Of a stretch of DNA of 54,875 nucleotides, positions 7,051 through 15,756 are shown in pieces. Below the pieces are notes generated by a model. That model had not been told where the DNA came from. It saw only the letters and a list, made by a program, of their open reading frames with translations, and made no database searches. The position numbers and the translations under genes were made by a program. The DNA is from Caldimicrobium sp964595655 (GTDB lineage: Bacteria; Desulfobacterota; Thermodesulfobacteria; Thermodesulfobacteriales; Thermodesulfobacteriaceae), in contig CAZQQV010000002.1 in the NCBI GenBank assembly GCA_964595655.1, positions 1 through 54,875 on the forward strand. The letters are read 5' to 3'. How positions within the stretch are numbered: the stretch's first letter is position 1; each line of letters opens with the position of its first letter.

Positions 7051-9411
7051 ATGGCATGGAGAAGATTAAATACAAAAGAATTTGTCATCGAGTCTCCTTA
7101 TAAAGAGGGCACTAAGAGCTACAAATCAGAGGATCATTTTCCCCATCAAGAGCGTCTTGAGAAAGCCTTTGAGCTCGCTTTAAAGATTGATGATGAAGGA
7201 TACAATGTTTATGTTTGTGGGCCAAGAGGTATCGGACGAACCAGATATACCCTTAAAAGGATTCAAGAGGTAGCCAGAAATTTTCCTAGTCCCCCAGATA
7301 TTTGTTATGTTAATAATTTTGAAGATCCTGCAAGGCCGAAGTGTCTTCTTCTTCCTGCGGGATATGGAAAAAAGCTTGAGGAGGGAATTGAAGAAGTCCT
7401 AAACTTTTTGAAGAGAGAAACCTTTAAAGCCTTTGAAGGAAAGGATTATGAGGAAGAGGTTTCTAAATTAACCAAAGAGTTTGATACTGAAAAAGAAAAA
7501 GTTTTCAATGAGTTAACTGAAGAAGCCAAAAAATATAATCTTATGGTGCTTTTTAGCCCCCAAGGAATAAAGCTTCTTCCTCTTTTTAGAATTCAAGCCC
7601 CTGTCTCAGAGGAGGAACTTTTCAAAGATCCAAGAATTAGGGAGGAGTATCAAAAAAGTTTACAGGAATTTGAACCTATTTTCAGAGACTATATGAGAAA
7701 ACTTAGGGATCTGGATAGTGCCTTTGGAGAGGCTCTTTTTAAATTAAGGGACAAAATTGCAGAAGATCTTGTCAGCAAGGCCTTTGAAAAACTTGAGGAA
7801 TTCTTTAAAGAAGAAGTGGAGGTTATTAAGTATTTTCAAGACCTTAAAAGGGAACTTATCAAAAATATTCATCTTTTTATAGAGTGGGAAAAGGCTCGGG
7901 GCAATATCATGGTTCAATCCTCTCTTAATAAAGCAATGAATATATTTAGGATAAATTTACTGGTAGATAATTCGGAAACCAAAGGAGCCCCAGTTATCTA
8001 TGAGAGAGTTCCTACTCTTAAAGGCCTCTTTGGCCAAATTAATTATCGAGCTGAAATGGGCATTCTATATGCTGATCATCTCAGTATAACTCCAGGGAGT
8101 CTACATAAGGCAAACGGTGGATTTTTGGTCATAGATCTCTGGGAAATTCTAAAAAATCCATTAATTTGGGTGATTTTAAAGCGAGTCCTTCTTCATAAAA
8201 AGCTCCACCTCATGGGTGGAATGATGGAAGAGATTCCAGTCCCTCATGTGGGACTTTTGCCAGATCCTGTTCCTTTTAAAGCCAAGGTTTTTTTAATTGG
8301 AGATCCCTTTCTTTATTACTTACTTTCAACTTATGATGAGGAGTTTCAGGAGCTTTTTAAAATAAAGGCTGAATTTGATCCCCTTCTTCCTCTTGATGAG
8401 GAAACAAAAGAAAGTTTTCCAAAGATTGTCAAAAAGATGATTGAAGAGGAAGGGCTTAAAGAACTCTCTGCCTCGGGATTGAACGAACTTTTGAAATATA
8501 CCATATATGAGTCAGGAAATAAGAAAAAAGTGAGATTTATTTTAGAAGAGATAAAGGGACTTCTTAGGGAAGCTCACGTTCTTTCCACTAATGAAGAGAT
8601 AACAGGTGAAGATGTTAAGCGAGCTTATAAGGAGAAAATTTTTCGGGTAAATCTTCTTGAGGAAAAAATCAGGGAAATTATTAAAGAGGGAAAGTATTTA
8701 ATTAAAGTTGATGGAAAGAGGGTAGGGCAGATAAATGGTTTAAGTGTGATAAGCCTTGGGGATTATGCTTTTGGAAAACCTTCAAGAATTACTGCCTCTG
8801 TTTATCCTGGTTCAAAGGGAGTTATTAATATTGAGAGGGAAATTGATATGAGTGGCCCCATTCATACCAAAGGGGTTTTGACCCTTTCTTCTTATATTTT
8901 TCACAAATACAGTTCAGATTTTCCCCTTCAACTTTCCTGCACCCTAACTTTTGAACAGGCCTATGAACCTGTTGAGGGAGATAGCGCATCCTGTGCTGAG
9001 CTTCTTGCCATTCTCTCTGCTATTTCTGGGATACCTTTACGCCAAGATATTGCCATAACAGGCTCCATTGATCAATTTGGAAATATCCAGCCTGTAGGGG
9101 GCATAAAAGAAAAAATTGAAGGCTTTTATAGGGTATGTAAAATTCTTAAATTTACAGGAACTCAGGGAGTAATTATTCCCATTCAAAATTTGGATAACCT
9201 TCTTCTTGATGATGAAATTCTTGAGGACATAAAAAGAGAAAAATTTCACATCTATACTATTGAAAATGTGGACGATGCCATTGAAATTCTAACAGGAATG
9301 AAACCTGAAAAATTTCATAAAAAGGTTCTTTCTAATTTAAAGAAATTTTACGAACTCACCAAGGAAAAACCAGAAAAGAAGAGAAAGACCAAAAGGAAAA
9401 AGAAAAGTTAG
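7051..9411 (+). CDS. Lon-like ATP-dependent serine protease (AAA_32 type)
   Basis: A 786-residue protein of the LonB-like bacterial group: N-terminal P-loop-like motif, long helical insertion (roughly residues 110-290), AAA core with GGFLVIDLWEIL as Walker-B-like segment, and a C-terminal Lon protease domain. The catalytic dyad is predicted as Ser647 (in EGDSASCAELL) and Lys686 (in GGIKEKIEG). The nucleotide motif reads GPRGIGRT, with Arg replacing the usual Walker-A Lys, as seen in this subfamily. The C-terminus is a Lys/Arg-rich tail. It likely handles soluble cytoplasmic protein turnover. SD AGGGGGA is well spaced. Its stop overlaps the selB stop by 3 nt on the opposite strand. Confidence 0.9.
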   Translation: MAWRRLNTKEFVIESPYKEGTKSYKSEDHFPHQERLEKAFELALKIDDEGYNVYVCGPRGIGRTRYTLKRIQEVARNFPSPPDICYVNNFEDPARPKCLLLPAGYGKKLEEGIEEVLNFLKRETFKAFEGKDYEEEVSKLTKEFDTEKEKVFNELTEEAKKYNLMVLFSPQGIKLLPLFRIQAPVSEEELFKDPRIREEYQKSLQEFEPIFRDYMRKLRDLDSAFGEALFKLRDKIAEDLVSKAFEKLEEFFKEEVEVIKYFQDLKRELIKNIHLFIEWEKARGNIMVQSSLNKAMNIFRINLLVDNSETKGAPVIYERVPTLKGLFGQINYRAEMGILYADHLSITPGSLHKANGGFLVIDLWEILKNPLIWVILKRVLLHKKLHLMGGMMEEIPVPHVGLLPDPVPFKAKVFLIGDPFLYYLLSTYDEEFQELFKIKAEFDPLLPLDEETKESFPKIVKKMIEEEGLKELSASGLNELLKYTIYESGNKKKVRFILEEIKGLLREAHVLSTNEEITGEDVKRAYKEKIFRVNLLEEKIREIIKEGKYLIKVDGKRVGQINGLSVISLGDYAFGKPSRITASVYPGSKGVINIEREIDMSGPIHTKGVLTLSSYIFHKYSSDFPLQLSCTLTFEQAYEPVEGDSASCAELLAILSAISGIPLRQDIAITGSIDQFGNIQPVGGIKEKIEGFYRVCKILKFTGTQGVIIPIQNLDNLLLDDEILEDIKREKFHIYTIENVDDAIEILTGMKPEKFHKKVLSNLKKFYELTKEKPEKKRKTKRKKKS

Positions 9412-11330
9412 CCCTTTCTTAGAACCCTCTTATCACCAATTCTTAGGGTGATTTTTTGTTTGTCAAGGTATTCAAGCATTGGAATTAGATACTTTCTGCT
9501 GACACCCTCTCCAACAAGCTTTCTAAAATCAGAAACCGTTAATTCCTGATTTTTTTCAAAAAATTTTCGCACCTTTTTTTCCACTTCATCCATATAGTTT
9601 CTGTGAATCACAATTTTTTCAGTCAGCTTTACAAGCCTTCCCTCTCTTAATAACACCTTAAAAAGTTCTTCAGCAGCTTGAAAATCCTTTCCAAATTCAG
9701 AAAGTATTTCATCATAATCTCTTGGGGTTAAACCTTCTTTCAAGAATTTTTCTTCAATTTGTTTTTTAAGTTTTTCAATATCTGATGAATCCTTTTTATA
9801 ATTAGGCAAGAAATAAATTTCTTTTTCTCTTGCTATTTTTCCCTCGTTGAGAAGTTCTTCCAGGGCCTTTTCATAAAAAATATCCCTTGGGGAGGAAGAA
9901 AGTCTGCTTTTTAAAAATTCTTTGGTAAGTCCAAGAGAAAAGGGGTTGAATTGATGAAACTTTTCAAGTTTTTCAAGAATTTCCTTTTTAAGTTCTTCTA
10001 AAGCCTCTTTAGAAAAAAGAAGGGTTTCCTCTCCTGATTTTAAAACAATTAATTCCTGGGAGAGATTTTTAAGGAGATTTTCTAAAGTTTTCCCAAAAAG
10101 GGCAGTATGGAGTTGAAGATTTTTTATTTCTATGCCTTGCTCTCCTTTCTTTTTGACGTAATAAAGAAGAAGTTCTTCCTCTTTGGCAGTGGCAAGAAAT
10201 TCTAATTCTTTTCTCTCCCATGGTTTGGTTCTTTTTCTTCTTTGAGAAAGAGGGTTTAGAATCCACCCACCTGCCACAGTTTCGTTTGTGCCAGGTCTTC
10301 TCAGAATAAATCTATCTCCTCTCCAGGCACAAACTGGTTTCTGAAGAAAAATCTGGGCAACATCCTCGCTTGAGGGCTCAAGAAAGTCTTTGTTAAAAAG
10401 AATAAGCTTTCCAAGGACCTCCGATGTTCCAATATAAAACATAAGATTTTCAAAGTTTTTGATGGGATGGGAAATTTCTCTGAGGACTCTAATCTTTAAA
10501 TCAAGCCACTGAGAGGGCTCAAGAACTCCTTTTTCAGCAAGGATATCTCCTCTTTCTATCTCCTCTTTTTCCACTCCCGAAATATTTAAAGCTACCCTCA
10601 TTCCAGCGAAGGCAACACTAACGGGCTCTCCATGCACCTGCAAATTTCTTACTTTTACTGATTTTTTATGGGGATAAAGCATAAGTTCCTGATTTGTTCT
10701 TACCTCTCCAGAAAGGGCTGTCCCTCTTACAACAAGGCCAAAACCCTTAATGGTAAATACTCCATCAATGGGAAGCCTAAAAGGAAGCTCCCTTTCTTTA
10801 ATTTTTATGGTTTGAGCTTTCTCATCAAGAACCTTAATTAATTTTTCTTTGCCTTCAAGGGTTACTGCTGAAAAAGGAATAATGGGGGCTCCTTCCAAAA
10901 AGGTCCCTTTTAAAAATTCCTCAACCTCTGTTTTTACAAGCTCTAACCATTCCTTATCTACAAGATCTATTTTACTCAAAACCACTACGCCATCTTTGAT
11001 TCCCAACAATTCACAAATAGCAAGATGTTCCTTGGTTTGTGGCATAATTCCCTCATCAGCAGCAATGACAAGAATAACAAAATCAATACCTGAAGCCCCA
11101 GCCACCATGTTTCTAATAAAGCGTTCATGCCCTGGAACATCCACAATACTTGCAAGAATACCAGAGGGAAGAAGAAGTTTAGCAAAGCCAATATCTATAG
11201 TTATTCCCCTTTCTTTTTCCTCTTTGAGACGGTCAGTATCTACTCCTGTTAGGGCTTTAACTAAAGCAGTTTTTCCATGATCTATATGACCTGCAGTGCC
11301 TATAACAACACTTCTTTCAGGTGTGCTCAT
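9408..11330 (-). CDS. selB: Selenocysteine-specific elongation factor SelB
   Basis: Delivers Sec-tRNA to UGA codons that carry a SECIS element. The N-terminal GTPase has GTAGHIDHGKT (residues 11-21), the switch region KERGITIDIGFA, DVPGHERFI and SKIDL, followed by EF-Tu-like beta-barrel domains and a C-terminal half of winged-helix repeats that bind SECIS RNA. Length 640 matches full-length SelB. It starts 3 nt after glyS and ends the purM-glyQ-glyS-selB run. No selA, selD, tRNA-Sec or obvious selenoprotein lies in the window, so the rest of the Sec system must be elsewhere. Confidence 0.95.
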   Translation of the reverse strand: MSTPERSVVIGTAGHIDHGKTALVKALTGVDTDRLKEEKERGITIDIGFAKLLLPSGILASIVDVPGHERFIRNMVAGASGIDFVILVIAADEGIMPQTKEHLAICELLGIKDGVVVLSKIDLVDKEWLELVKTEVEEFLKGTFLEGAPIIPFSAVTLEGKEKLIKVLDEKAQTIKIKERELPFRLPIDGVFTIKGFGLVVRGTALSGEVRTNQELMLYPHKKSVKVRNLQVHGEPVSVAFAGMRVALNISGVEKEEIERGDILAEKGVLEPSQWLDLKIRVLREISHPIKNFENLMFYIGTSEVLGKLILFNKDFLEPSSEDVAQIFLQKPVCAWRGDRFILRRPGTNETVAGGWILNPLSQRRKRTKPWERKELEFLATAKEEELLLYYVKKKGEQGIEIKNLQLHTALFGKTLENLLKNLSQELIVLKSGEETLLFSKEALEELKKEILEKLEKFHQFNPFSLGLTKEFLKSRLSSSPRDIFYEKALEELLNEGKIAREKEIYFLPNYKKDSSDIEKLKKQIEEKFLKEGLTPRDYDEILSEFGKDFQAAEELFKVLLREGRLVKLTEKIVIHRNYMDEVEKKVRKFFEKNQELTVSDFRKLVGEGVSRKYLIPMLEYLDKQKITLRIGDKRVLRKG

Positions 11331-11333
11331 TTC

Positions 11334-13403
11334 TTAAGCAAGATAGGAGAGGTCTCCTATTTCATAGATTAATTTGGAAAGATTATAAAGAAGGGAAAGT
11401 CTATTCATTCTTAGCTTTTCATCTTCAACCATGACAAAAACCTTGTCAAAAAAGGCATCAATTAGGGGCTTAAAAATTAATAGATTTTCAAGATAAGAAG
11501 AATAATCTCTTTCTTGACTTAGCTTTTCTAATTGAGGATGGAGCTTCATGAGAGTTTCATAAAGGTCCCTTTCTTCCCTTTCCTGTAATAAAAGGATATC
11601 AACCTCTGGAAGCTTCTCAACATCTACATTTTTGAGAATTTGAGATACCCTTTTAAAAAGGGTTGCAAGGTCCTGAAATTCCTCTTTAAGATAAATTTCC
11701 TTTAAGGCCTTTAGTTTTAAATATTGAAGATAGGGATTGAGAGGCTGTTCAATTACAGCATTAATAAAATTCTTACTAAATTGAAGACTGAGCATTTCTC
11801 CTTCAAATCTTTTCTTAACAAATTCAATTATATCAAGGAGAGCCTGATGATTTTTGAGAAAGCCCTGTTTATTCAGAAGATTCAGGGCAAAGTGAAAGAT
11901 TTCTTCAAGATTAAGCTCAATCTTCCTTTCAATAAGGATTTTTATAATCCCGTAGGCAGCTCTTCTTAAGGCATAAGGGTCACCTTCACCAGTTACTTTT
12001 TCTCCAGCACCAATCAACGCTGTAAGATGGTCAATTTTATCTGCCAATGATAAAACAATTCCATAGGGAGTCTCAGGAAAGCTTTCTTCTTTAGGATTGG
12101 GTAAATATTGCTCATAGATTGCTTTAGAAATTTCCTTTTCTCCTTCAAGAGCTAAATAATGGGCACCCATATAACCTTGAAGGCTTGGGAATTCCTTTAC
12201 AACCTCTGTTGCTAAATCTGCTTTAGCATAAAAACAGGCCTTTTCAACAAGGCTTTTATCTATTTCTGGAAAAATTTTTTGTCTTAGATATTCTCCTAAG
12301 GCTATTAATCTTTCAGTTTTTTCAAAAAGGGTTCCACATTTCATATGATATACAATGCCTTTAAGAGAATTTACTCTTTCTTTAAGAGGGATCTTTAAGT
12401 CCCTTTCATAGTAAAAGAGGGCATCCTCAAGACGGGCCTTGGCAACCCTTTCATGTCCCGTCCTAATAATATTTAAATCCTTGACCTTGTTATTATTTAC
12501 TGAAACAAAATAGGGAAGAAGTGTCCCTTCTTCGTCCTTTAAGTAAAAATACCTTTGATGTTCTTGAAGGGTAGTAATAACCAGTTTTTCAGGAAGTTTT
12601 AAGAATTTCTCAGGAAAACTTCCAAGAATTGCAAAGGGATACTCTACAAGGTGGGCATTCTCAATGAGAAGATCCCTATCAATAATAGGATTCCCCTTTT
12701 GAGAGGCTACCTCGAAAATACTCTTTTTGGTAACCTCTATTCTTTTATCCACATCAACAAGAACAAAATTTTCCTCAAGAGTTTTCTGATAATTCTCCCA
12801 ATCAGCAAAGGATAAAAAAAGTTTTTTAGGAGATAAGAAGCGATGTCCTATGGTAAAGTTAGAACTTCTTACTCCTGCAACTTCAAGGGGAATTACCTGA
12901 TTTCCATATAAGCTTAAAATCCATTTGATAGGTCTAGCAAAATAAAAGTCATACTCACTCCAGCGCATTTTTTTAGGAAAGTATATTTCCTTTAGTATTT
13001 CCAAAAGAATTTCTGGGAGAATTTCATCAGTATTTTTTCCAAGAATAACCCTTTTGAAGCAGAAATATTTTCCCTTGGAAGTTTCTTTGATATAAAGCTC
13101 TTCAGGTGAAACTCCCATTTTTTTGGCAAATCCAAGAAGAGCAGGGGTGTACTTTCCCTCTTTATCAAGACCTATTTGAAGGGATGGACCAAGGATCTCC
13201 TCTTCTCGATCTCTCTGCCTTTCTGAAAGGTCTCTCACAAAAAGTGCAAGCCTTCTGCAAGTCCCACCAACCTTTATTTCTTCAAAGGTTAATTCCTTTT
13301 CTTTTAATTTTTTTTCAGCAAGATTATAAAGACTCTCAAGCGCTGGCTCAATAAAGCGAGCTGGAAGCTCTTCAGTTCCAATTTCAAAAAGAAGGTTTTT
13401 CAT
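11334..13403 (-). CDS. glyS: Glycyl-tRNA synthetase beta subunit
   Basis: The 689-residue beta chain of the bacterial alpha2beta2 glycyl-tRNA synthetase, needed for tRNA binding. The start MKNLLFEIGTEELPARFIEP is the conserved N-terminus, and the HD-like region with GADLATE-type sequence (YAKADLATEVVKEFPSLQG) and RRAAYGIIKIL are both present. It overlaps glyQ by 4 nt. The gene pair is typical of many Gram-negative lineages. Confidence 0.97.
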   Translation of the reverse strand: MKNLLFEIGTEELPARFIEPALESLYNLAEKKLKEKELTFEEIKVGGTCRRLALFVRDLSERQRDREEEILGPSLQIGLDKEGKYTPALLGFAKKMGVSPEELYIKETSKGKYFCFKRVILGKNTDEILPEILLEILKEIYFPKKMRWSEYDFYFARPIKWILSLYGNQVIPLEVAGVRSSNFTIGHRFLSPKKLFLSFADWENYQKTLEENFVLVDVDKRIEVTKKSIFEVASQKGNPIIDRDLLIENAHLVEYPFAILGSFPEKFLKLPEKLVITTLQEHQRYFYLKDEEGTLLPYFVSVNNNKVKDLNIIRTGHERVAKARLEDALFYYERDLKIPLKERVNSLKGIVYHMKCGTLFEKTERLIALGEYLRQKIFPEIDKSLVEKACFYAKADLATEVVKEFPSLQGYMGAHYLALEGEKEISKAIYEQYLPNPKEESFPETPYGIVLSLADKIDHLTALIGAGEKVTGEGDPYALRRAAYGIIKILIERKIELNLEEIFHFALNLLNKQGFLKNHQALLDIIEFVKKRFEGEMLSLQFSKNFINAVIEQPLNPYLQYLKLKALKEIYLKEEFQDLATLFKRVSQILKNVDVEKLPEVDILLLQEREERDLYETLMKLHPQLEKLSQERDYSSYLENLLIFKPLIDAFFDKVFVMVEDEKLRMNRLSLLYNLSKLIYEIGDLSYLA

Positions 13404-14245
13404 GGCTTTTCCTTTTCTAACCAGGTTTCGGCTGCTTTTTTGGCAAGAGCCCTAACTCTTGCAATAAAATTGGCCCTTTCAATGGGAGATAGAGCTCCTC
13501 TTGCATCAAGAAGGTTAAAGGTATGACTGCATTTTAAGACAAAGTCATATCCAGGAAGACACAAGCCCAGCTCAAAAAGCCTCTTTGCTTCGGCTTCATA
13601 CTTATCAAAGAGTTCACGCAATAGCTCTATATCAGCAACCTCAAAATTGAAAATAGAATACTCAACTTCACCTCGTAAGTGAACCTCTCCATAGGTAATT
13701 CTCTCATTCCACTTTAAGTGAAAGACATTATCAACACCCTGAAGATACATGGTAAGTCTTTCAAGGCCATATGTAATCTCCACAGAGACGGGTCTACATT
13801 CAAAGCCTCCTACCTGCTGAAAATAAGTAAACTGAGTAATTTCCATACCATCTAACCAAACTTCCCAGCCAAGGCCCCAGGCCCCAAGAGTAGGGGATTC
13901 CCAGTCATCTTCCACAAAGCGGATATCGTGGTCAGCAGGGTCAATTCCAAGATATTTTAAGCTTTCAAGATAAATGTCCTGGATGTCTGAAGGAGAGGGT
14001 TTTATTAAAACCTGGTATTGATAATAGTGTTGAAGCCTATTGGGATTTTCTCCGTATCTTCCGTCTGTTGGCCTCCTTGAGGGAGCCACATAGGCACAAG
14101 CCCAGGGTTTTGATCCAAGAGATCTAAAAAAAGTTGCCGGATGAAAGGTCCCAGCTCCTGCTTCTATATCATAGGGCTGTAAAATAATACAACCCCTTTC
14201 CGCCCAAAACTGATTTAGTTTAGCTATAACTTCCTGGAAATACAT
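13400..14245 (-). CDS. glyQ: Glycyl-tRNA synthetase alpha subunit
   Basis: Catalytic class II subunit of 281 residues that activates glycine with ATP. Recognisable segments are MYFQEVIAKLNQFWAERGC, QPYDIEAGAGTFHPATF, YVAPSRRPTDGRYGENPNR and QVGGFECRPVSVEITYGLER, all hallmarks of GlyQ. It starts 2 nt after purM and overlaps glyS by 4 nt, so stoichiometric translation with the beta chain is likely. Confidence 0.97.
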   Translation of the reverse strand: MYFQEVIAKLNQFWAERGCIILQPYDIEAGAGTFHPATFFRSLGSKPWACAYVAPSRRPTDGRYGENPNRLQHYYQYQVLIKPSPSDIQDIYLESLKYLGIDPADHDIRFVEDDWESPTLGAWGLGWEVWLDGMEITQFTYFQQVGGFECRPVSVEITYGLERLTMYLQGVDNVFHLKWNERITYGEVHLRGEVEYSIFNFEVADIELLRELFDKYEAEAKRLFELGLCLPGYDFVLKCSHTFNLLDARGALSPIERANFIARVRALAKKAAETWLEKEKP

Positions 14246-14247
14246 TT

Positions 14248-15294
14248 TTAAATAAGTTCCACCTGTTTTTCGCCTTCTTGCAATTTTTCCACTCTTCCAA
14301 GGATATAGACTTCTTCATTTAAGGCCTTCAGAAAGGTTAAAACCTCCTCCACTTCATCTTTTTCTACAATTAATATCATTCCGATTCCGCAGTTAAAAAC
14401 ATGATACATTTCTTCCTCACTAATATCTCCCAGGTTTTGTAAATATTTAAAAATAGGGGGCCATTCCCAGGCCTTTTTCTCAATCACCACTTTGCAATTT
14501 TTAGGAAGAATTCTTGGAATATTGTCAAAAAAGCCGCCCCCAGTGATATGGGCAATTCCTTTAATTTTTAATCCTTTATTTATAAGAGTTATTATGGTAG
14601 GAACATAGATTTTAGTGGGTTGAAGCAAAATCTCTCCTAAGGGCTTACCTAATTCAGGTGGAATGTAATCTAAGGATAATTTTTGCTCTTCAAGAATAAT
14701 TTTTCTGACCAGAGAAAATCCGTTACTGTGTAAACCATTTGAGGCAATTCCTAAAACTATGTCTCCTATGGAAATTTCGGAACCATCAATAATTTTTTCT
14801 CTATCTACAATTCCCACCACAAATCCAGCAACATCGTAATCCTTTTCAGCATACATGCCTGGCATTTCAGCAGTTTCTCCTCCTAAGAGGGCACACTGGG
14901 CCATCTCACAACCAGTAGTTATTCCTTCTATGAGTTCAGTAAAAACCTTTTCATTGAACTTTCCCATAGCAATGTAATCAAGAAAGAAAAGAGGTCGTGC
15001 GCCTGTGGTAATAATATCATTAACGCACATAGCAACAAGGTCAATTCCAATCCCCACATGATGATCTACAAGCTGGGCAAGTTTTATTTTGGTCCCAACA
15101 CCATCTGTTGAGGCAACAAGAACAGGATTCCTACAACAGGACACATCAAGGGAAAAAAGTCCCGCATAGCCTCCAATGGATGCAATAACCCCCTTTTGGG
15201 AAAGCCTTTTTGTTCTTTCTTTTACGATTTCCACAAGAAGATTAGCTTTGTCTAAATCAACTCCCGCCTCTTTATACCTTTTTGCCTCAGCCAT
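14248..15294 (-). CDS. purM: Phosphoribosylformylglycinamidine cyclo-ligase
   Basis: Fifth step of purine synthesis: FGAM plus ATP gives AIR. The 348-residue protein shows YKEAGVDLDKAN, the GIGIDLVAMCVNDI substrate region, GGETAEMPGMY and the ITGGGFFDNIPRIL loop. It is the first gene of a four-gene minus-strand unit and has a strong promoter 39-67 nt upstream. SD GGAGG lies before the ATG. Confidence 0.97.
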   Translation of the reverse strand: MAEAKRYKEAGVDLDKANLLVEIVKERTKRLSQKGVIASIGGYAGLFSLDVSCCRNPVLVASTDGVGTKIKLAQLVDHHVGIGIDLVAMCVNDIITTGARPLFFLDYIAMGKFNEKVFTELIEGITTGCEMAQCALLGGETAEMPGMYAEKDYDVAGFVVGIVDREKIIDGSEISIGDIVLGIASNGLHSNGFSLVRKIILEEQKLSLDYIPPELGKPLGEILLQPTKIYVPTIITLINKGLKIKGIAHITGGGFFDNIPRILPKNCKVVIEKKAWEWPPIFKYLQNLGDISEEEMYHVFNCGIGMILIVEKDEVEEVLTFLKALNEEVYILGRVEKLQEGEKQVELI

Positions 15295-15332
15295 CCAAAA
15301 AAACCTCCATAAACCTCAACCCCAAGCACCTT

Positions 15333-15361
15333 ATTTTAGCTCATTTTTCTTTTTATGACAA
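15333..15361 (-). promoter_or_regulatory. Sigma70-type promoter for purM-glyQ-glyS-selB
   Basis: Read on the minus strand: -35 TTGTCA (15361-15356), 17-nt spacer, -10 TAAAAT (15338-15333). The -10 ends 39 nt before the purM ATG at 15294. The first base of the -35 box is also the first base of the left 18-bp direct repeat of the adjacent element. Confidence 0.7.
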
Positions 15362-15378
15362 GTTTTAGAATAAAGAAT
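15361..15378. repeat. Left flanking 18-bp direct repeat
   Basis: AGTTTTAGAATAAAGAAT, identical to 15757-15774. It immediately precedes the left inverted repeat of the 378-bp element and looks like one copy of a duplicated target site, though 18 bp is long for most insertion sequences. Confidence 0.8.
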
Positions 15379-15415
15379 GTTATTGCAAAGCAATTTTGTC
15401 ACCCTTCATTGCAAA
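15379..15415 (+). repeat. Left terminal inverted repeat of the element
   Basis: Begins GTTATTGCAAAGCAATTTTG and contains a small palindrome ATTGC-AAA-GCAAT (15382-15394). It matches the reverse complement of the right end over the first 9 bases and the GTCACCC and TTGCAAA blocks, with divergence between them. Confidence 0.65.
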
Positions 15416-15450
15416 CCTAAAAAGACATCCCCTCTCATGATAGATTTATC

Positions 15451-15480
15451 GGCTCAAACCTTCATCAGGAGGTTTGAGCC
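15451..15480. repeat. Perfect hairpin inside the element
   Basis: GGCTCAAACCT (15451-15461) pairs perfectly with AGGTTTGAGCC (15470-15480) around an 8-nt loop. No T-run follows on either strand, so it is a poor intrinsic terminator and better viewed as a structural part of the element. Confidence 0.75.
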
Positions 15481-15507
15481 TATGGGAATTAAATATAAAA
15501 ACACTTA

Positions 15508-15552
15508 AAATGTAGACACATGAAATGTGAATACATTAAATGTGTTCACCTA
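15508..15552. repeat. Three degenerate 15-bp tandem repeats
   Basis: The block AAATGT recurs at 15508, 15523 and 15538, exactly 15 bp apart, with each copy continuing with a variable 4-base stretch and then AC (AAATGTAGACACATG, AAATGTGAATACATT, AAATGTGTTCACCTA). It resembles a small iteron or protein-binding array. Confidence 0.6.
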
Positions 15553-15719
15553 AAACAAAGCCTGCATGGAGGAAAGCCTCAGAGAATCTTAAGGAGATTT
15601 TAAAATTTACCATCCAAGTGGAAAGCTTATTCATTATGAGGAATTTGGTAAAAAAGTGGGAACTTTGTCAAGAAAGGAAACTTCGGATAAAAAGGATTAA
15701 GAAGAAGGATGCCTTTTGC

Positions 15720-15756
15720 CTTTGCAAATCGGGTGACCTTTTCGCTCTGCAATAAC
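15720..15756 (-). repeat. Right terminal inverted repeat of the element
   Basis: Reverse complement begins GTTATTGCAGAGCGAAAAGG and goes on to TCACCC and TTGCAAA, pairing with the left end. It directly abuts the right 18-bp direct repeat. Confidence 0.65.

Larger units (their letters stand above)
15379..15756. mobile_element. 378-bp MITE-like element, non-autonomous
   Basis: The two ends are imperfect inverted repeats of about 37 bp. The left end begins GTTATTGCAAAGC and the reverse complement of the right end begins GTTATTGCAGAGC; both continue to GTCACCC and then to TTGCAAA. The unit is bracketed by perfect 18-bp direct repeats. Inside are a perfect 11-bp-stem hairpin and three 15-bp periodic repeats, but no convincing protein-coding gene. 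This fits a miniature transposable element or REP/RAYT-like repeat mobilised in trans. The repeat structure is directly visible; mobility is inferred. Confidence 0.65.

Noticed and set aside
10849..11280. 143-codon plus-strand frame opposite the SelB GTPase domain
   Set aside because: Antisense shadow of a highly conserved GTPase region; no SD and Ser/Pro-rich translation.
15451..15480. Intrinsic terminator for purM or ttcA
   Set aside because: The stem is perfect but no T-run follows on either strand, and it lies upstream, not downstream, of both flanking genes.
15540..15755. 71-codon open frame inside the 378-bp element
   Set aside because: It has no SD, runs into the terminal inverted repeat, and its Lys-rich sequence matches nothing I recognise; a different frame in the same stretch is more protein-like.
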